Positions 1 to 9,938 of a DNA stretch of 64,000 bases are shown piece by piece; position 1 is the stretch's first letter, and the number at the start of each line of letters is the position of its first letter. Source of the stretch: UBA6163 sp031411655 (GTDB lineage: Bacteria; Planctomycetota; Planctomycetia; Pirellulales; Pirellulaceae); assembly GCA_031411655.1 (NCBI GenBank), contig JANOBM010000175.1:12406-76405 (forward strand), read 5' to 3'. A program made the translations under genes and the position numbers. Under the pieces are notes generated by a model. That model was given only the letters and a program-made list of their open reading frames with translations. It made no database searches and was not told the origin of the DNA.

Positions 1-829
1 CCGACTTTGCCGCGGCTTCCGCGGGTGCCGACTTACCGGTGGGCTTTGCCTTTACGGTACCAGCAAACTTTGATTTACTACCCGTTGTTTCAACGGGCGG
101 CTTCTCCTCGACGGGAGGCGGCACTGCTTTCTTTGGCTTCGGTTTTGGAGCGGGCTGGTTGAGCAATGCTTTCGCATCCTTGTTTACCGACAAGATGATG
201 TCCCACACGACTTTATCGTTTGCGTCGGCTGAGAACGCGATTCCCGCTTGGTGAAGCAAGGAGGAGAACTCGATCGATTTATTTTTTGGAATCGTCCGTT
301 CTAGACCGGGCACTTTGCCTGATGAGGACTCGGCATCGGTCACGATTCCAGACAGCCACATCACCTTCATTGCCGACTTATCGATAGGAATGGCGTGTCC
401 ACCCAAGCCATGCTGGACCAAATAAGACAACACGAAGGGCGAAATCCCCGGCATCGCTTCGAACTTGGCAACGGCTTTGCCGAGGTTCTCTTTTTTTAGA
501 TGATCGATATCAAAATTGTAGAACGCCTCAAACATGCTTTGAAGATTTCTCTTCAAGCGAATCGCGGCGGCGGACGGCGAGGGCAGACGGCTGAGTACTT
601 CGGCCAGTTCCGTTACCGTCGTCACTCTCACTTCGTTCCAATCAAAGAACTCCTGCTCGCATTTAGCGAAACCCTCATCGGCGAGATCGGCCGGGGAGTC
701 CTCAAGCAGCGAGGCATAGAGAACATGCTCCATGAGTGGCCGGCCAGGAGCCGGTGGAGCAGGCTTGTAATGTTTTTTTAGCGAGGTGTGCAACTTGCCG
801 ATCAAGGCAGCGCGATTTTTTGCGGTCAT
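1..829 (-). CDS. HhH-GPD (endonuclease III-like) protein, C-terminus cut by window edge
   Basis: An open frame runs from the ATG at 829 to the window edge with no stop (276 residues visible). Residues about 40-150 resemble the helical HhH-GPD base-excision-repair fold, including a PGISPFVLSYLVQHGLGG-type stretch and a following IPID segment that corresponds to the hairpin and catalytic-Asp region of endonuclease III relatives. I see no iron-sulfur cysteine cluster. After about residue 215 the protein becomes a low-complexity Pro/Ala/Lys tail. It lies 36 bases downstream of rbfA on the same strand and could be the last gene of the nusA-infB-rbfA unit. Glycosylase activity is uncertain; it may be a non-catalytic relative. 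Confidence 0.65.
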   Translation of the reverse strand, partial: MTAKNRAALIGKLHTSLKKHYKPAPPAPGRPLMEHVLYASLLEDSPADLADEGFAKCEQEFFDWNEVRVTTVTELAEVLSRLPSPSAAAIRLKRNLQSMFEAFYNFDIDHLKKENLGKAVAKFEAMPGISPFVLSYLVQHGLGGHAIPIDKSAMKVMWLSGIVTDAESSSGKVPGLERTIPKNKSIEFSSLLHQAGIAFSADANDKVVWDIILSVNKDAKALLNQPAPKPKPKKAVPPPVEEKPPVETTGSKSKFAGTVKAKPTGKSAPAEAAAKS

Positions 830-865
830 GCTTGGTAAGGTAATATTCGGAAAATAAATCGAGGC

Positions 866-1282
866 CTATTCGGCGTCTTCGGATGGCAAATCGGTAATGG
901 AATCTGTAGCGACAACGTCCGGCGAGGGCGTGCCTTCTTTTTCACGACGAATTCTTTCTAAGATTTCGCCCACTGCGGCAACATTCCTTGTGCCTTCATC
1001 GAGCACAAAACGAAGCTTAGGGATGTATCGCGTCTCGATACGATCTGCAATTCGTGATTGCAAAAAGCCCGCTGCATTTTGTAGTCCACGAAGGGATAAT
1101 TGCTGTTCTGCTTCATCCGCCATGATCGTGACGAATACTTTGGCTTCTCGCATATCTGGAGTGACTTCCACTCCGATGACGGTCACGTCGTGAATGCGAG
1201 GGTCACGAAGATCGGTCAGAATGGAGGTGGCCACCACTTCGCGAATGGCTTCAGCAGCCTTAAGGAGTCTACGACTTGACAC
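866..1282 (-). CDS. rbfA: Ribosome-binding factor A
   Basis: RbfA is a small KH-fold protein that binds the 30S subunit and helps 16S rRNA 5'-end maturation. The 138-residue product has the family's start (SSRRLLKAAEAIREVVATSI), the DPRI segment near residue 28, the VTVIGVEVTPDMREAKVFV strand and the RYIPKLRFVLDEG motif near residue 85. The last 25 residues are an acidic extension. It lies 78 bases downstream of infB on the same strand, the classical nusA-infB-rbfA order, so co-transcription is expected. Confidence 0.95.
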   Translation of the reverse strand: MSSRRLLKAAEAIREVVATSILTDLRDPRIHDVTVIGVEVTPDMREAKVFVTIMADEAEQQLSLRGLQNAAGFLQSRIADRIETRYIPKLRFVLDEGTRNVAAVGEILERIRREKEGTPSPDVVATDSITDLPSEDAE

Positions 1283-1360
1283 GGCGTTGTGTGATTTCTT
1301 GTCTGGGTGATGGTTAAGAAGCGGGAGTGCTTGGGCACATCCCGCAGCGACAACATGGGA

Positions 1361-4321
1361 CTATTCGAGCTTTCTCGCAACCTGTTCGATTCGATAGGCT
1401 TCGAGAACGTCGTCCTGCTTTATGTCATTGAAACCGGCCAGCTTGATACCGCACTCCAACCCTCTGGAAACTTCTTTGACGTCATCTTTGATGCGACGAA
1501 GCGCGTCGAGTGCATAGTCTCCTATCGTACGGCCGTCACGATTGACACGAATTCGACAACCGCGAACGATCGACCCTTGCGCTACGTAACAGCCCGCGAT
1601 CGTTCCCACGCGACTGATCTGGAAGATCTGCTTGACCAAGGCTCGCCCCAGTTCAACCACACGTTCTTCCGGACGTAGACGTCCTTCGACCAATAGCTTG
1701 ATATCATCGGCAAGCTTGTAAATGATGTCGTATCGGCGGATTTCGATATTTCGTTCATCCGCAAGGCTCTTCGCAGCATCGTCAGGCATCACATTAAATG
1801 CCAAGATCACAGCGTCCGATGCCGATGCAAGCGTCACGTCGGCAAGCGACACCGCCCCTACGCTCCGTTGCAAGATTCGAATTTGCACTTCAGGGTGATC
1901 GAATTTAGAAATTTCATTATCGATCGCTTCGAGCGAACCACGTGCGTCGGCACGTATGATCAGATTAAGCTTGGCAGGCTCAAGTGCCTGACCAAGTTGC
2001 CCACCTTGCAGCATTTCCTGGAATCGCTCGAACGATACCTTCGTACTGGTTCCCACCAAACTTTGATTGCGGCTGCCTTCTTGTCGAGATGCCGCGATTT
2101 CACGTGCCTGGATAATATCATCGAGCACATGGAAGCGATCCCCGGCGCCCGGCGGTGTATCCAAACCATAAAGATCAACGGGCGTACTTGGCCCAGCTTC
2201 TTTGACAGATCGCCCGCTCAGAGTGTCTCGCATGGAGCGAACTCGGCCGTGCGAGCTACCACATACGATCACGTCTCCAACACGAAGCGTTCCGTTTTGG
2301 ACGATCACCTTTGCGACAACACCGCGATCACCCTTTTGCTGCGATTCCAAGCACACGCCAAGAGCGGGTCGGTCTGGGTTGGCGCGATACTCGTGCAAGT
2401 CGGCGACTGTCAGCAACGTTTCCAAAAGTTCGTCCATGCCGATGCCTTTGGTGGCACTCGTACGCACAATTTCAACGTCACCACCCCACTCGCTTGGCGT
2501 GAGTCCATATTCGGTCAACTGCGTCATAATCCGCGTGACGTCGACTCCCTCGAGGTCAATCTTATTCAGTGCGACCACGATTGGCACCTCGGCGGCTTTC
2601 GCGTGGCTAATTGCCTCTTCCGTCTGTGGCATGATGCCGTCGTCTGCAGCGATAACGACTACAGCGATGTCAGTGACATTCGCTCCGCGAGCGCGCATTT
2701 CAGTAAAAGCGGCGTGTCCCGGCGTATCGACAAATGTGACAGAGCGTCCATCTTTCTCGACGGTGTAAGCACGAATGCTCTGGGTAATCCCCCCCGCTTC
2801 GCCGCTTGCGACGTCGATCCCAATCAAACGATCCAATAAGCTCGTCTTGCCGTGGTCAACGTGTCCCAAGAACGTAACGATGGGCGGGCGAGTGAACAGA
2901 GCCTCCTCACTATCAACCGAATCTTCGATACTCGTGATCAGCTCATCCTCAAGCGACTCCGACGAGGTCAACTCCAGGTCCAACTCCAACTCGGCAGCCA
3001 CCAGTCCAGCGGTTTCGTAATCGAGCTGCGAATTGATGTTGACCATCATCTGCATGCCCATCATTACTCGTAAAACCTGAGCAACGCCGATTCCGGCAGC
3101 TTCCGAAAAGCTCCGAATGGTGCAAGGAAGCTCGAGCTGTACTTTGTCCTTTCGAGGGGCTGCCGTATTGGTTCCCTTTCGATTGATCGTTCGACGGCGT
3201 CTTCCCTCTTCACGGCCAAATGGTCGCTCGATCTCATTCCGCTTTCCAGGTCGTTTACCTTTCCCAGCTCCTCGATCGGCGCGAGCCGACGCCATACCCG
3301 CCAATCCCGGCTTGGCACGCTTGTCGTCTTCTTCAACAACGTCGACGGCACCCACCACTCGCTTGCCACCCTTGGCCTTGTCTCCGGTAAAGCCGCTAAG
3401 CCCACCGCTGCCAACGCGAGTACCCCGTTTCTTTTGGTCTTCGGCTTGTGCGAGCTGCTCAAGCGGCGCCTTCACGCCCTGCTTGTGACCGGCGATAACG
3501 TCTTTACTCAAGCGGATATCAGGTTTTTGAGCCGGCGCTTGAGCTGGGCCCGAACGAGTCGGCGCAGGACCGACAGCATCGGGAAGCGCTGCCAAATTGA
3601 CGACCGGGTCACGTCGCCGGGGCGTCTTCGAAGCGGACGCTGGGCCGTCTTCATTAGGGCGGTTTCCGCGACCGAGCACACGGATCTTACCGCCCGTAGC
3701 CGGAGAAGCCGAGTCGCGACGTACCGGCCCCACGGGGTCATTGGCCCCTCGATCGCGGCTACCAAACGCCCCGCCGCGAGTGGACAGCGGCAAAGGCTTG
3801 GCCGAGGGCTCACTTTCGGTACGCGGTGCGGTGGCAGGTTTTTCGCGGCCCGGCTTTGCCGCTGGCTCGCTCATCTCACGAGGCATGACGTCTGACTTCG
3901 CTTCGACGGGCACCACGTCAGCTGCCACGGGAGGAATCACCGCTTGCACGGTCGGCGGATCGCGATGAACCGGAGCCGTTTCGAGCACTGCGGGCTGCTC
4001 ACGGACCGAACGAGTCGCAGTCAGCGGACTACGAATCGAACGTTTCGGCGACCCGACGACCACAGGCTCTCGAACCGCGGCAACGACCGGTTTCGGAGTA
4101 ATGGCTTCCTTAATGGACGCAACAGGGCGAGTCGCCGCCGGCGTCACGGGAGCAGTCGCGATACTGCCACGGACATAATCCGTGACTCGTTGCGCCTCTT
4201 CGTCAGTTAAGCTCGCCAACGCTGACCCTTTGCCAGTAATACCGGCCTTCTTACAAAGATCGACCAAGTCTTTACTGTCAACCTGCAGGTCTTTAGCGAG
4301 CGTGTAGATGCGTACGGCCAC
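1361..4321 (-). CDS. infB: Translation initiation factor IF-2
   Basis: IF-2 is the GTPase that places initiator fMet-tRNA on the ribosome. The 986-residue protein has an N-terminal IF2_N helix domain (residues 1-50), a long disordered Pro/Ala/Arg-rich linker (about 55-395), a second IF2_N-like segment (about 395-445), and the GTP-binding domain with G1 GHVDHGKT at 486-493, DTPGH at 532-536 and NKID at 586-589, followed by the beta-barrel and C-terminal domains. The long low-complexity linker is usual in high-GC and planctomycete IF-2. The ATG at 4321 starts the conserved MAVRIYTLAK N-terminus, so this start is secure. It sits between nusA and rbfA. Confidence 0.98.
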   Translation of the reverse strand: MAVRIYTLAKDLQVDSKDLVDLCKKAGITGKGSALASLTDEEAQRVTDYVRGSIATAPVTPAATRPVASIKEAITPKPVVAAVREPVVVGSPKRSIRSPLTATRSVREQPAVLETAPVHRDPPTVQAVIPPVAADVVPVEAKSDVMPREMSEPAAKPGREKPATAPRTESEPSAKPLPLSTRGGAFGSRDRGANDPVGPVRRDSASPATGGKIRVLGRGNRPNEDGPASASKTPRRRDPVVNLAALPDAVGPAPTRSGPAQAPAQKPDIRLSKDVIAGHKQGVKAPLEQLAQAEDQKKRGTRVGSGGLSGFTGDKAKGGKRVVGAVDVVEEDDKRAKPGLAGMASARADRGAGKGKRPGKRNEIERPFGREEGRRRRTINRKGTNTAAPRKDKVQLELPCTIRSFSEAAGIGVAQVLRVMMGMQMMVNINSQLDYETAGLVAAELELDLELTSSESLEDELITSIEDSVDSEEALFTRPPIVTFLGHVDHGKTSLLDRLIGIDVASGEAGGITQSIRAYTVEKDGRSVTFVDTPGHAAFTEMRARGANVTDIAVVVIAADDGIMPQTEEAISHAKAAEVPIVVALNKIDLEGVDVTRIMTQLTEYGLTPSEWGGDVEIVRTSATKGIGMDELLETLLTVADLHEYRANPDRPALGVCLESQQKGDRGVVAKVIVQNGTLRVGDVIVCGSSHGRVRSMRDTLSGRSVKEAGPSTPVDLYGLDTPPGAGDRFHVLDDIIQAREIAASRQEGSRNQSLVGTSTKVSFERFQEMLQGGQLGQALEPAKLNLIIRADARGSLEAIDNEISKFDHPEVQIRILQRSVGAVSLADVTLASASDAVILAFNVMPDDAAKSLADERNIEIRRYDIIYKLADDIKLLVEGRLRPEERVVELGRALVKQIFQISRVGTIAGCYVAQGSIVRGCRIRVNRDGRTIGDYALDALRRIKDDVKEVSRGLECGIKLAGFNDIKQDDVLEAYRIEQVARKLE

Positions 4322-4540
4322 GAATGAACGGTCCTATCAGAGTCTTAGTGCGAACCTAAAGTATTCTCTTCCGCCACCTAGTAAGTACTAGCGGACCAAG
4401 ACGTTAGGTTCTTATGAGTGGTTTTACATAAACTATTTTCCTATGGGCAATTCATGTTTAGCGGAAAAACCGCTAGCACACAAATGCTTCTGGATCAACA
4501 TTGCCGCAGGATTTAACAAACGCTGCGGATGCTTCAAAAC
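4322..4540 (-). other. nusA-infB intergenic spacer with two small hairpins
   Basis: This 219-base gap separates nusA from infB in the direction of transcription. It contains two short inverted repeats: TAGCGG/CCGCTA around an A5 loop (4459-4475), and CCGCAG/CTGCGG (4504-4528). Neither has a U-tract on the minus strand, so they do not look like intrinsic terminators. An attenuator or an infB promoter is possible but not shown. Confidence 0.3.
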
Positions 4541-5965
4541 TTACGAAGTTTTTGGTGAGTTGTCCGCTTCCGGTGCCCCTTCCGACACCGGCTCGTCCAA
4601 CAAATCATTCTCATTCGACGGCGGATCAGCGGAAATCCCCTCGCCCTGAGATACAACCGAATCACCGTCAAGCGACGGCTCATCAACCCCTAAATCGTCG
4701 GGTTGCTCCAAGCCATCACCGCTCTGCTCGTCGACAGCAATACTGCTAATCGCAGCAGAATTATCTCGATCGTCGCGATCGCGATCACGACGCAACTTCT
4801 TCTCCTCTGCCGCTGCTTCTTCCGCATCGGCTGCAAGCAGTTCCGCCTGTTCGACGATGTGATCGACTTCCTCTTCGGTAAGCCCGCCCATCTCCATCAG
4901 CGCATCCGGCTCAATCACCGAGAGGTCATCATACGACAAATATCCCTGCTCCACCAGACTTTGTGCAATTTCCGGCGTAACCCCCTCGATAGAGCTAAAC
5001 CCAGCGACCGCTCTTTCGATTTTTTCCTCTAACTCAGTGCCGGTCATGATTTCAATATCCCAACCGCACAGCTTACTGGCCAGCCGAACATTTTGTCCCC
5101 GGCGGCCAATCGCCAACGAGAGCTGATCCTCCTGAACCAGGACAATCGCTCGGCCGATCAAATCGCAAAGCAGAACCTGTTCGACAACAGCGGGCTGCAG
5201 TGCATTGGGAATAAGAACTTCTGGATCTTCACTGTAACGCACGACATCGATGTGCTCGCCAGCCAATTCCTCGCGGACAGCTTTGATCCGGCTGCCACGA
5301 TAGCCGACACAAACAGCAATCGGATCGACTTGGGAGTCGACACTACTAACGGCCACTTTACTTCGATAACCAGGTTCACGGCTGATCGAATCGATCGAGA
5401 TCACACCTTCGCTTAATTCTGGAATCTCTTGTTCAAATAGCCTCTGTACGAATTGCGGACGAGTCCGGCTAAGCACGACACGAATTCGATTACCCGCAGC
5501 CCGAACCTCGTAAACCACGGCGCGAACTCGCTCGTTGGCATGAAAAGATTCCCCGGGAATCTGCTCACTGCGGGGAAGGATCGCTTCCACGTTACCGAGT
5601 TGCACGGTAGCAACCCCGCCATCGGCGCGACCAATTACGCCGTTGACGATCTGGCCGATTTGGTCTCGGTACTCCAGCATCAAGGCGTCGCGCTCTGCTT
5701 CTTTTACCTTCTGAATGATGACTTGCTTAGCGGTTTGCGCGCCGATACGACCAATCTGATCGTCACCTAGCGGTTCACCACCGAGGGTCGCACGGATTTG
5801 GCCGTTCTGCCGATCCAGCCGAACGACGATATCCGAATCTTCGCCATATTGGCGTTTTGCGGCGGTCTGCAGTGCAGCCTCGATCGCGGAGAACACGATT
5901 TCCTGATCGATGTTCTTTTCACGATGCATCGAGTCGGCGTATCGGAGAATGTCTTGTGGATTCAT
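4541..5965 (-). CDS. nusA: Transcription termination/antitermination protein NusA
   Basis: NusA binds RNA polymerase and modulates pausing, termination and antitermination. The 474-residue protein has the N-terminal polymerase-binding domain (residues 1-125, beginning MNPQDILRYADSMHREKNID), an S1 domain (about 130-195) and two KH domains (about 225-340), with the motifs VGYRGSRIKAVREELAGE and LAIGRRGQNVRLASKL. A helix-hairpin-like repeat and an acidic C-terminal tail of roughly 100 residues follow. The usual upstream neighbour rimP is absent: the next gene upstream is a secreted protein of unknown function. Confidence 0.97.
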   Translation of the reverse strand: MNPQDILRYADSMHREKNIDQEIVFSAIEAALQTAAKRQYGEDSDIVVRLDRQNGQIRATLGGEPLGDDQIGRIGAQTAKQVIIQKVKEAERDALMLEYRDQIGQIVNGVIGRADGGVATVQLGNVEAILPRSEQIPGESFHANERVRAVVYEVRAAGNRIRVVLSRTRPQFVQRLFEQEIPELSEGVISIDSISREPGYRSKVAVSSVDSQVDPIAVCVGYRGSRIKAVREELAGEHIDVVRYSEDPEVLIPNALQPAVVEQVLLCDLIGRAIVLVQEDQLSLAIGRRGQNVRLASKLCGWDIEIMTGTELEEKIERAVAGFSSIEGVTPEIAQSLVEQGYLSYDDLSVIEPDALMEMGGLTEEEVDHIVEQAELLAADAEEAAAEEKKLRRDRDRDDRDNSAAISSIAVDEQSGDGLEQPDDLGVDEPSLDGDSVVSQGEGISADPPSNENDLLDEPVSEGAPEADNSPKTS

Positions 5966-6080
5966 GCCAGCAATTGATTCAAATTTCGCAAACTGGCGGT
6001 CACCAGCAGCGGGTTCCTACAAAAACGGCCCAGGCTTTCCGACCCAGGCTCGTCAGCGGATTAACAACGAATCACTAAAG

Positions 6081-6884
6081 TTATCGCTGAGGCCAATGAC
6101 TGTCAACCAATAGCGGCTCATCTGCCAATACGGGGTCGATCGCCTCAAGAGTTCCAACGCCTGGAACGTTTACGCGGACAACGATGACACCGTAACCTGG
6201 ATGCGGACGAGAGTTCGATAGTGCAAGCCCGTCTCCTGCGGCTAGGCGAATGTCCTGGATGCGATCGGAAACGTTCTGCTGCCTGATTGAGGACGATCTC
6301 CGCGAGCCCGCTAGGCGAGACGGACCATTGCCGTCCGTATAGAACGACGGGAGGGATTTTCGAAGTGGAAGTTTTACCTCCGATACTGCGAATTCGTCCC
6401 ATTGCAACCGCTGCGACCACTGTATTTTTTCCGTGATCATATCATTGAATCCGCTGCGATCCCGGCGTGGAACGCGAAGACGAAGCTCAAACCGAGCGTT
6501 GGCTGTCACCATCGCGGCAGGCAAATCATTGGAATCGAGTAACTGCAGTCGACATCTCCAGCCATCCGGTTCCAGGTCGGCGTCCCAACTGGCTAGCTCC
6601 GCTGACAAAACGACATGATTCGGCCTTTCAATCGGAGTGACCGTTGTATTTCTGACCACGTTTCCCAATGCGATTCCGTCAAAAGCAAGTGGGGGCACCG
6701 TCTCTCGCGTCCAACCGGCCGTCGCGCTCGTCACTCTGGCCGACGACTTCATTTCGACATATCCAGGAAAAACATCGGCCGATAATGGCAAGAATTCTTG
6801 CGCCATCGCGTTTGTCGCGGCGACCCCAACCAGACCGAAGGCGAACACCAAACGCAAAACACGAGCAACCAAATTAGAGTCCAT
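6081..6884 (-). CDS. Secreted hypothetical protein
   Basis: The function is not recognised. I chose the ATG at 6884 (a longer frame reaches 6995) because it begins a clear Sec signal peptide: an Arg-containing N-region, a hydrophobic VFAFGLVGVAATNA core and an AMA cleavage site, giving a 267-residue precursor. The mature part is rich in beta-strand patterns and has no obvious catalytic motif. It ends 115 bases upstream of nusA on the same strand. It is probably exported to the periplasm. Confidence 0.6.
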   Translation of the reverse strand: MDSNLVARVLRLVFAFGLVGVAATNAMAQEFLPLSADVFPGYVEMKSSARVTSATAGWTRETVPPLAFDGIALGNVVRNTTVTPIERPNHVVLSAELASWDADLEPDGWRCRLQLLDSNDLPAAMVTANARFELRLRVPRRDRSGFNDMITEKIQWSQRLQWDEFAVSEVKLPLRKSLPSFYTDGNGPSRLAGSRRSSSIRQQNVSDRIQDIRLAAGDGLALSNSRPHPGYGVIVVRVNVPGVGTLEAIDPVLADEPLLVDSHWPQR

Positions 6885-7432
6885 CGCGGGTACCGCCGTT
6901 GGTTTGACGTTTCGAAGAAAAGGAAGAAAAGGACGTGCGTTGCGAATGCCAACCGGGCCACGCACCTCACACCCTGCAAAGCCAAAGCAAATCAAAAGCC
7001 AACGGCCAAAGATTCCCCACCCGGTCCCCGACTCTCCACGAAAGCCGCTTCGTTTGCCACTTATTCATCAAACGCAGAGTCCACCCGCCAAAAGAACGAT
7101 GCCTTGACGCAACGAACGAAACCGTTTTTTCGTCAATGAGTGGCTTTAACAGGACACTGAACCAGATCCGGTGGTAGGGATTGAACAGACCTTAGGGCCA
7201 GCATTCCCCCGGCAGCGTGAATAATTATTCGTTTAATCGCTGAACTTTGCCAATTTGTCAATTCTCGCGATGTAGGGTTCGAGCGAATTGAATGGTTGCA
7301 CTTTAACTTTTCACACAATGTGAATGAACGGCACCCAGCCCGTTAGTCCTGATTCGGTTGTACCGTCCCCTTGGCGAATCGATGGTTGCGACAGCTGACT
7401 ATCCATTACGCGAAACACCCTTCCACTAAATC
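6885..7432. other. Divergent intergenic region, no gene seen
   Basis: About 550 bases separate the secreted-protein gene (-) from the pseudopilin gene (+), so the region should hold two divergent promoters. Several short frames on both strands look like chance. I see no repeat, tRNA or strong hairpin. The AT-rich stretch at 7210-7320 is the likeliest place for the pseudopilin promoter. Confidence 0.4.
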
Positions 7433-7858
7433 ATGAAATCAGACCTACGCAGCGGTTTTTCGCTCATCGAAATGGTAATCGTTATTCTCATCTTGGGCAT
7501 CATCGCAGCCGTGGCTGCTCCTAAGATGTTCGATACGGCGAAAACCGCCGAACAGAACAGCACCCATCAACAACTCGCCATCTTGCGCAATGCGATCGAG
7601 ATGTACCGTGCGCGAGACGGCGTGTATCCAGAGTCCAACGCACTACCCACGGCATTGCAAGCGATGCTGAACGGACCGTTCCCTTCACCAAACATTGGGT
7701 CGGTTCGCGGAAAAACGGGCGTCTATTACGACACGACATCGACCGTTGACGTGCCGGTCGCAGCGAGCCCAAGTGGAACGACTGGATGGGCTTATAAGCC
7801 TGCTAACGGCAGCTTGAAACTGAACGTACCCACCGGCGAGCTTGGCTCAACCTGGTAG
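7433..7858 (+). CDS. Type II secretion/type IV pilin-like pseudopilin
   Basis: This 141-residue protein has a class III prepilin leader: a short basic N-region, cleavage after Gly8, Phe at +1 and the conserved Glu at +5 (G-FSLIEM), then a hydrophobic helix (VIVILILGIIAAVAAPKMFD). A GspG-like globular domain follows, with the KTAEQNSTHQQLAILRNAIEMYRARDGVYP region. It would be processed by a prepilin peptidase not encoded here and assemble into a pseudopilus. The gene leads a cluster that continues with signalling genes and the GspE/GspF-type ATPase and platform protein. Confidence 0.85.
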   Translation: MKSDLRSGFSLIEMVIVILILGIIAAVAAPKMFDTAKTAEQNSTHQQLAILRNAIEMYRARDGVYPESNALPTALQAMLNGPFPSPNIGSVRGKTGVYYDTTSTVDVPVAASPSGTTGWAYKPANGSLKLNVPTGELGSTW

Positions 7859-7983
7859 TCGCCTCGACGAAGCTTCGGCGTGGCTCGAGCTCGCAATGCT
7901 TGTTGAATGCCACTTTAATTCTGTGCGCATTCGTGTAGTCAAACCGATTGAGTGTGTCTCAACCAAGCCGAGAGCTTTTCGAC

Positions 7984-8403
7984 ATGAAATCGCGACCCAC
8001 TGTCTTAATCGCTGAAGATGACCCCGTCTTTCGACGCGTCATTTCATTCTCTATCCAAGCAGCCGGAATGAATTGCGAATTGGCATCCAATGGATTAGAA
8101 GCCATTTCGATCATCGAGCGTTGTTCAATTGACTTGATCATTACGGACCACCAAATGCCGCTTTGCAGCGGCCTCGAACTGATCGAATACGTACGGAGCA
8201 ATGAGCACCTCTCGTCGATTCCGATCATCCTCTGCACAGCCAAAGGGTTTGAACTCAACGCTTCACAGCTAGTTGACTCGCATTCGCTCCTCGCCGTCAT
8301 GCGGAAGCCGTTTAGCCCTCGTCAAATGGTCGGTTTGGTAGCGGCGGAGCTGCTTCATGAACCAATCTCCACGGCGGTGCAACCATGCGCAATTCCACTC
8401 TAG
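7984..8403 (+). CDS. CheY-like single-domain response regulator
   Basis: This is a stand-alone receiver domain of 139 residues. It has the acidic pair in LIAEDDPVF, the phospho-acceptor Asp in IITDHQMPL, the Thr in CTAKGF and the switch Lys in RKPF. I chose the ATG at 7984; an in-frame TTG at 7948 would add 12 residues. There is no DNA-binding output domain, so it should act by protein contact. Its end overlaps the start of the histidine kinase gene by 19 bases, which argues for translational coupling and a cognate pair. Confidence 0.88.
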   Translation: MKSRPTVLIAEDDPVFRRVISFSIQAAGMNCELASNGLEAISIIERCSIDLIITDHQMPLCSGLELIEYVRSNEHLSSIPIILCTAKGFELNASQLVDSHSLLAVMRKPFSPRQMVGLVAAELLHEPISTAVQPCAIPL

Positions 8404-9929
8404 AACCATCCGGTGATCCTGGCGTCCTCTGGCCGCGGTACCGTTCATTGCCGCTGCGGATTCGCATTGCCTTGATAGGCTTAAGCCTGACGCTTTGTAT
8501 CGGACTATTGGGTTACGCATCGAACACCGGGCAGTTTTCAAATCTTCAGTTTCCTTGGGTCGCGGCGGCGGTAAGTTGCGCCACCGTGACGATGCTTTGG
8601 TATCGCGCGTCGGGAACACTGGACTGCATTGAAAGCGAACTGTTGCGTTCGGCCGAACATCCTGTGACATTGACTGACGCAAGAAGAATAGTCGATGCGA
8701 ACCCGGTGGCGGTGGCATGGAATGGGCTGGTTGACTCTGCGGCTGGCGTTAGCCAGGGAACGGATCCGGTGCGCGCCGTTGCCGCGCTGGACGACGAAAT
8801 GATCACGATGGCGAGGGCGATGCGAGACCTGCCGACAGCCTGGCTCATCACCGATCTCGACGGGACCATTCGTATCGCCGGGACGGCGGCGGCGGCGATT
8901 TTTGCCTCCATCGATCGTCGCGCACTGGAAGGCAAGAAGCTGACCGAGCTGCTTGGCCTCACCGAACAGGGCGCGGACGTCGCTTCGTCAGGTCTAGACC
9001 ATCTGTCGAACGAAACGGAGGCGGCGAAGGAACATCGTCGTCACACGCTGATGAGACTTTTGGGTACGGTCCGAATGGTCTCTCTCAAGCATGAAGCGAT
9101 TCTCGCGGGCCGAACTGTTCAGCTCCGAATCGCTCGTAGCCTGCTTGCAGGACGTTCAGGCGACGGGGAAGGGATGACATGGGTGATCGAAGATGTCACC
9201 CAACAAACGCTCGCCAGCAAAAGTCGCGACCAGTTCTTGATGACCGCGACACACGAATTGCGGATGCCGCTGGGTAACTTGATGGCCTATGCCGAGACGC
9301 TGGCGACGAACGAAAACCTTGACGTTGAACAGCAAAAAGAGTTCTGCAACGTGCTTCACTCCGAAGCGAGTCGCCTTTCACGGCTCGTCGACCATCTGCT
9401 ATCCGTCGGTCAAATGGAAGTCGGCTCGCTTGTCATCGCCCAATCAGAAGTGGATATGAGTTCCGTCGTCAGAGATGCCATTGAGAATCTTCGGTCGGCA
9501 GCAACCTCGAAACTTCACACTCTTGACAGTGAAATTTCTCCGAAGCTTCCGCCAGTTCGCGGAGATCGCGACAAGCTCAACGCGGTGGTCGTGAATTTGA
9601 TCGGAAATGCGATCAAGTACACGGCAGAAGGCGGAAAGATCTCGGTTCGCGCCAGCTTCGATGAAGAATCGATTTGGGTCGAAGTACAGGACTCAGGTCT
9701 CGGGATTTCTGAAACGGAATTACCTAAGATCTTTGACCAATTCTTTCGCGGTACCAACCCAAGGGTCATTGCCGAGACCGGCAACGGCCTGGGCCTTTCT
9801 TTCGCCCGTGAGGTCGCAAGGCTTCACCATGGTGACATCGACGTCGAAAGTCGCTTGGGTGAGGGGTCGATCTTTACGCTACGGTTGCCGATTGGCGGAA
9901 TTTCTAAATCTGGCCTCCGACCTCATTAA
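8385..9929 (+). CDS. Membrane-bound sensor histidine kinase
   Basis: The 514-residue kinase has two N-terminal transmembrane segments (about 26-46 and 55-73), a PAS-like sensor region (about 145-275), a HisKA domain with the phosphorylated His290 in THELRMPL, and a HATPase domain with an N-box (NLIGNAIKY, about 404-412), G1 DSGLG (436-440) and G2 GNGLGLS (466-472). It overlaps the receiver gene and is followed 9 bases later by the STAS gene. The context suggests it signals to the neighbouring secretion/pilus machinery. The stimulus is unknown. Confidence 0.92.
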   Translation: MRNSTLEPSGDPGVLWPRYRSLPLRIRIALIGLSLTLCIGLLGYASNTGQFSNLQFPWVAAAVSCATVTMLWYRASGTLDCIESELLRSAEHPVTLTDARRIVDANPVAVAWNGLVDSAAGVSQGTDPVRAVAALDDEMITMARAMRDLPTAWLITDLDGTIRIAGTAAAAIFASIDRRALEGKKLTELLGLTEQGADVASSGLDHLSNETEAAKEHRRHTLMRLLGTVRMVSLKHEAILAGRTVQLRIARSLLAGRSGDGEGMTWVIEDVTQQTLASKSRDQFLMTATHELRMPLGNLMAYAETLATNENLDVEQQKEFCNVLHSEASRLSRLVDHLLSVGQMEVGSLVIAQSEVDMSSVVRDAIENLRSAATSKLHTLDSEISPKLPPVRGDRDKLNAVVVNLIGNAIKYTAEGGKISVRASFDEESIWVEVQDSGLGISETELPKIFDQFFRGTNPRVIAETGNGLGLSFAREVARLHHGDIDVESRLGEGSIFTLRLPIGGISKSGLRPH

Positions 9930-9938
9930 CTACCTTCC

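Noticed and set aside
1868..2839. Long plus-strand open frame of 323 codons
   Set aside because: It lies entirely antisense to the infB GTPase region and shows no family pattern; it is a codon-bias shadow.
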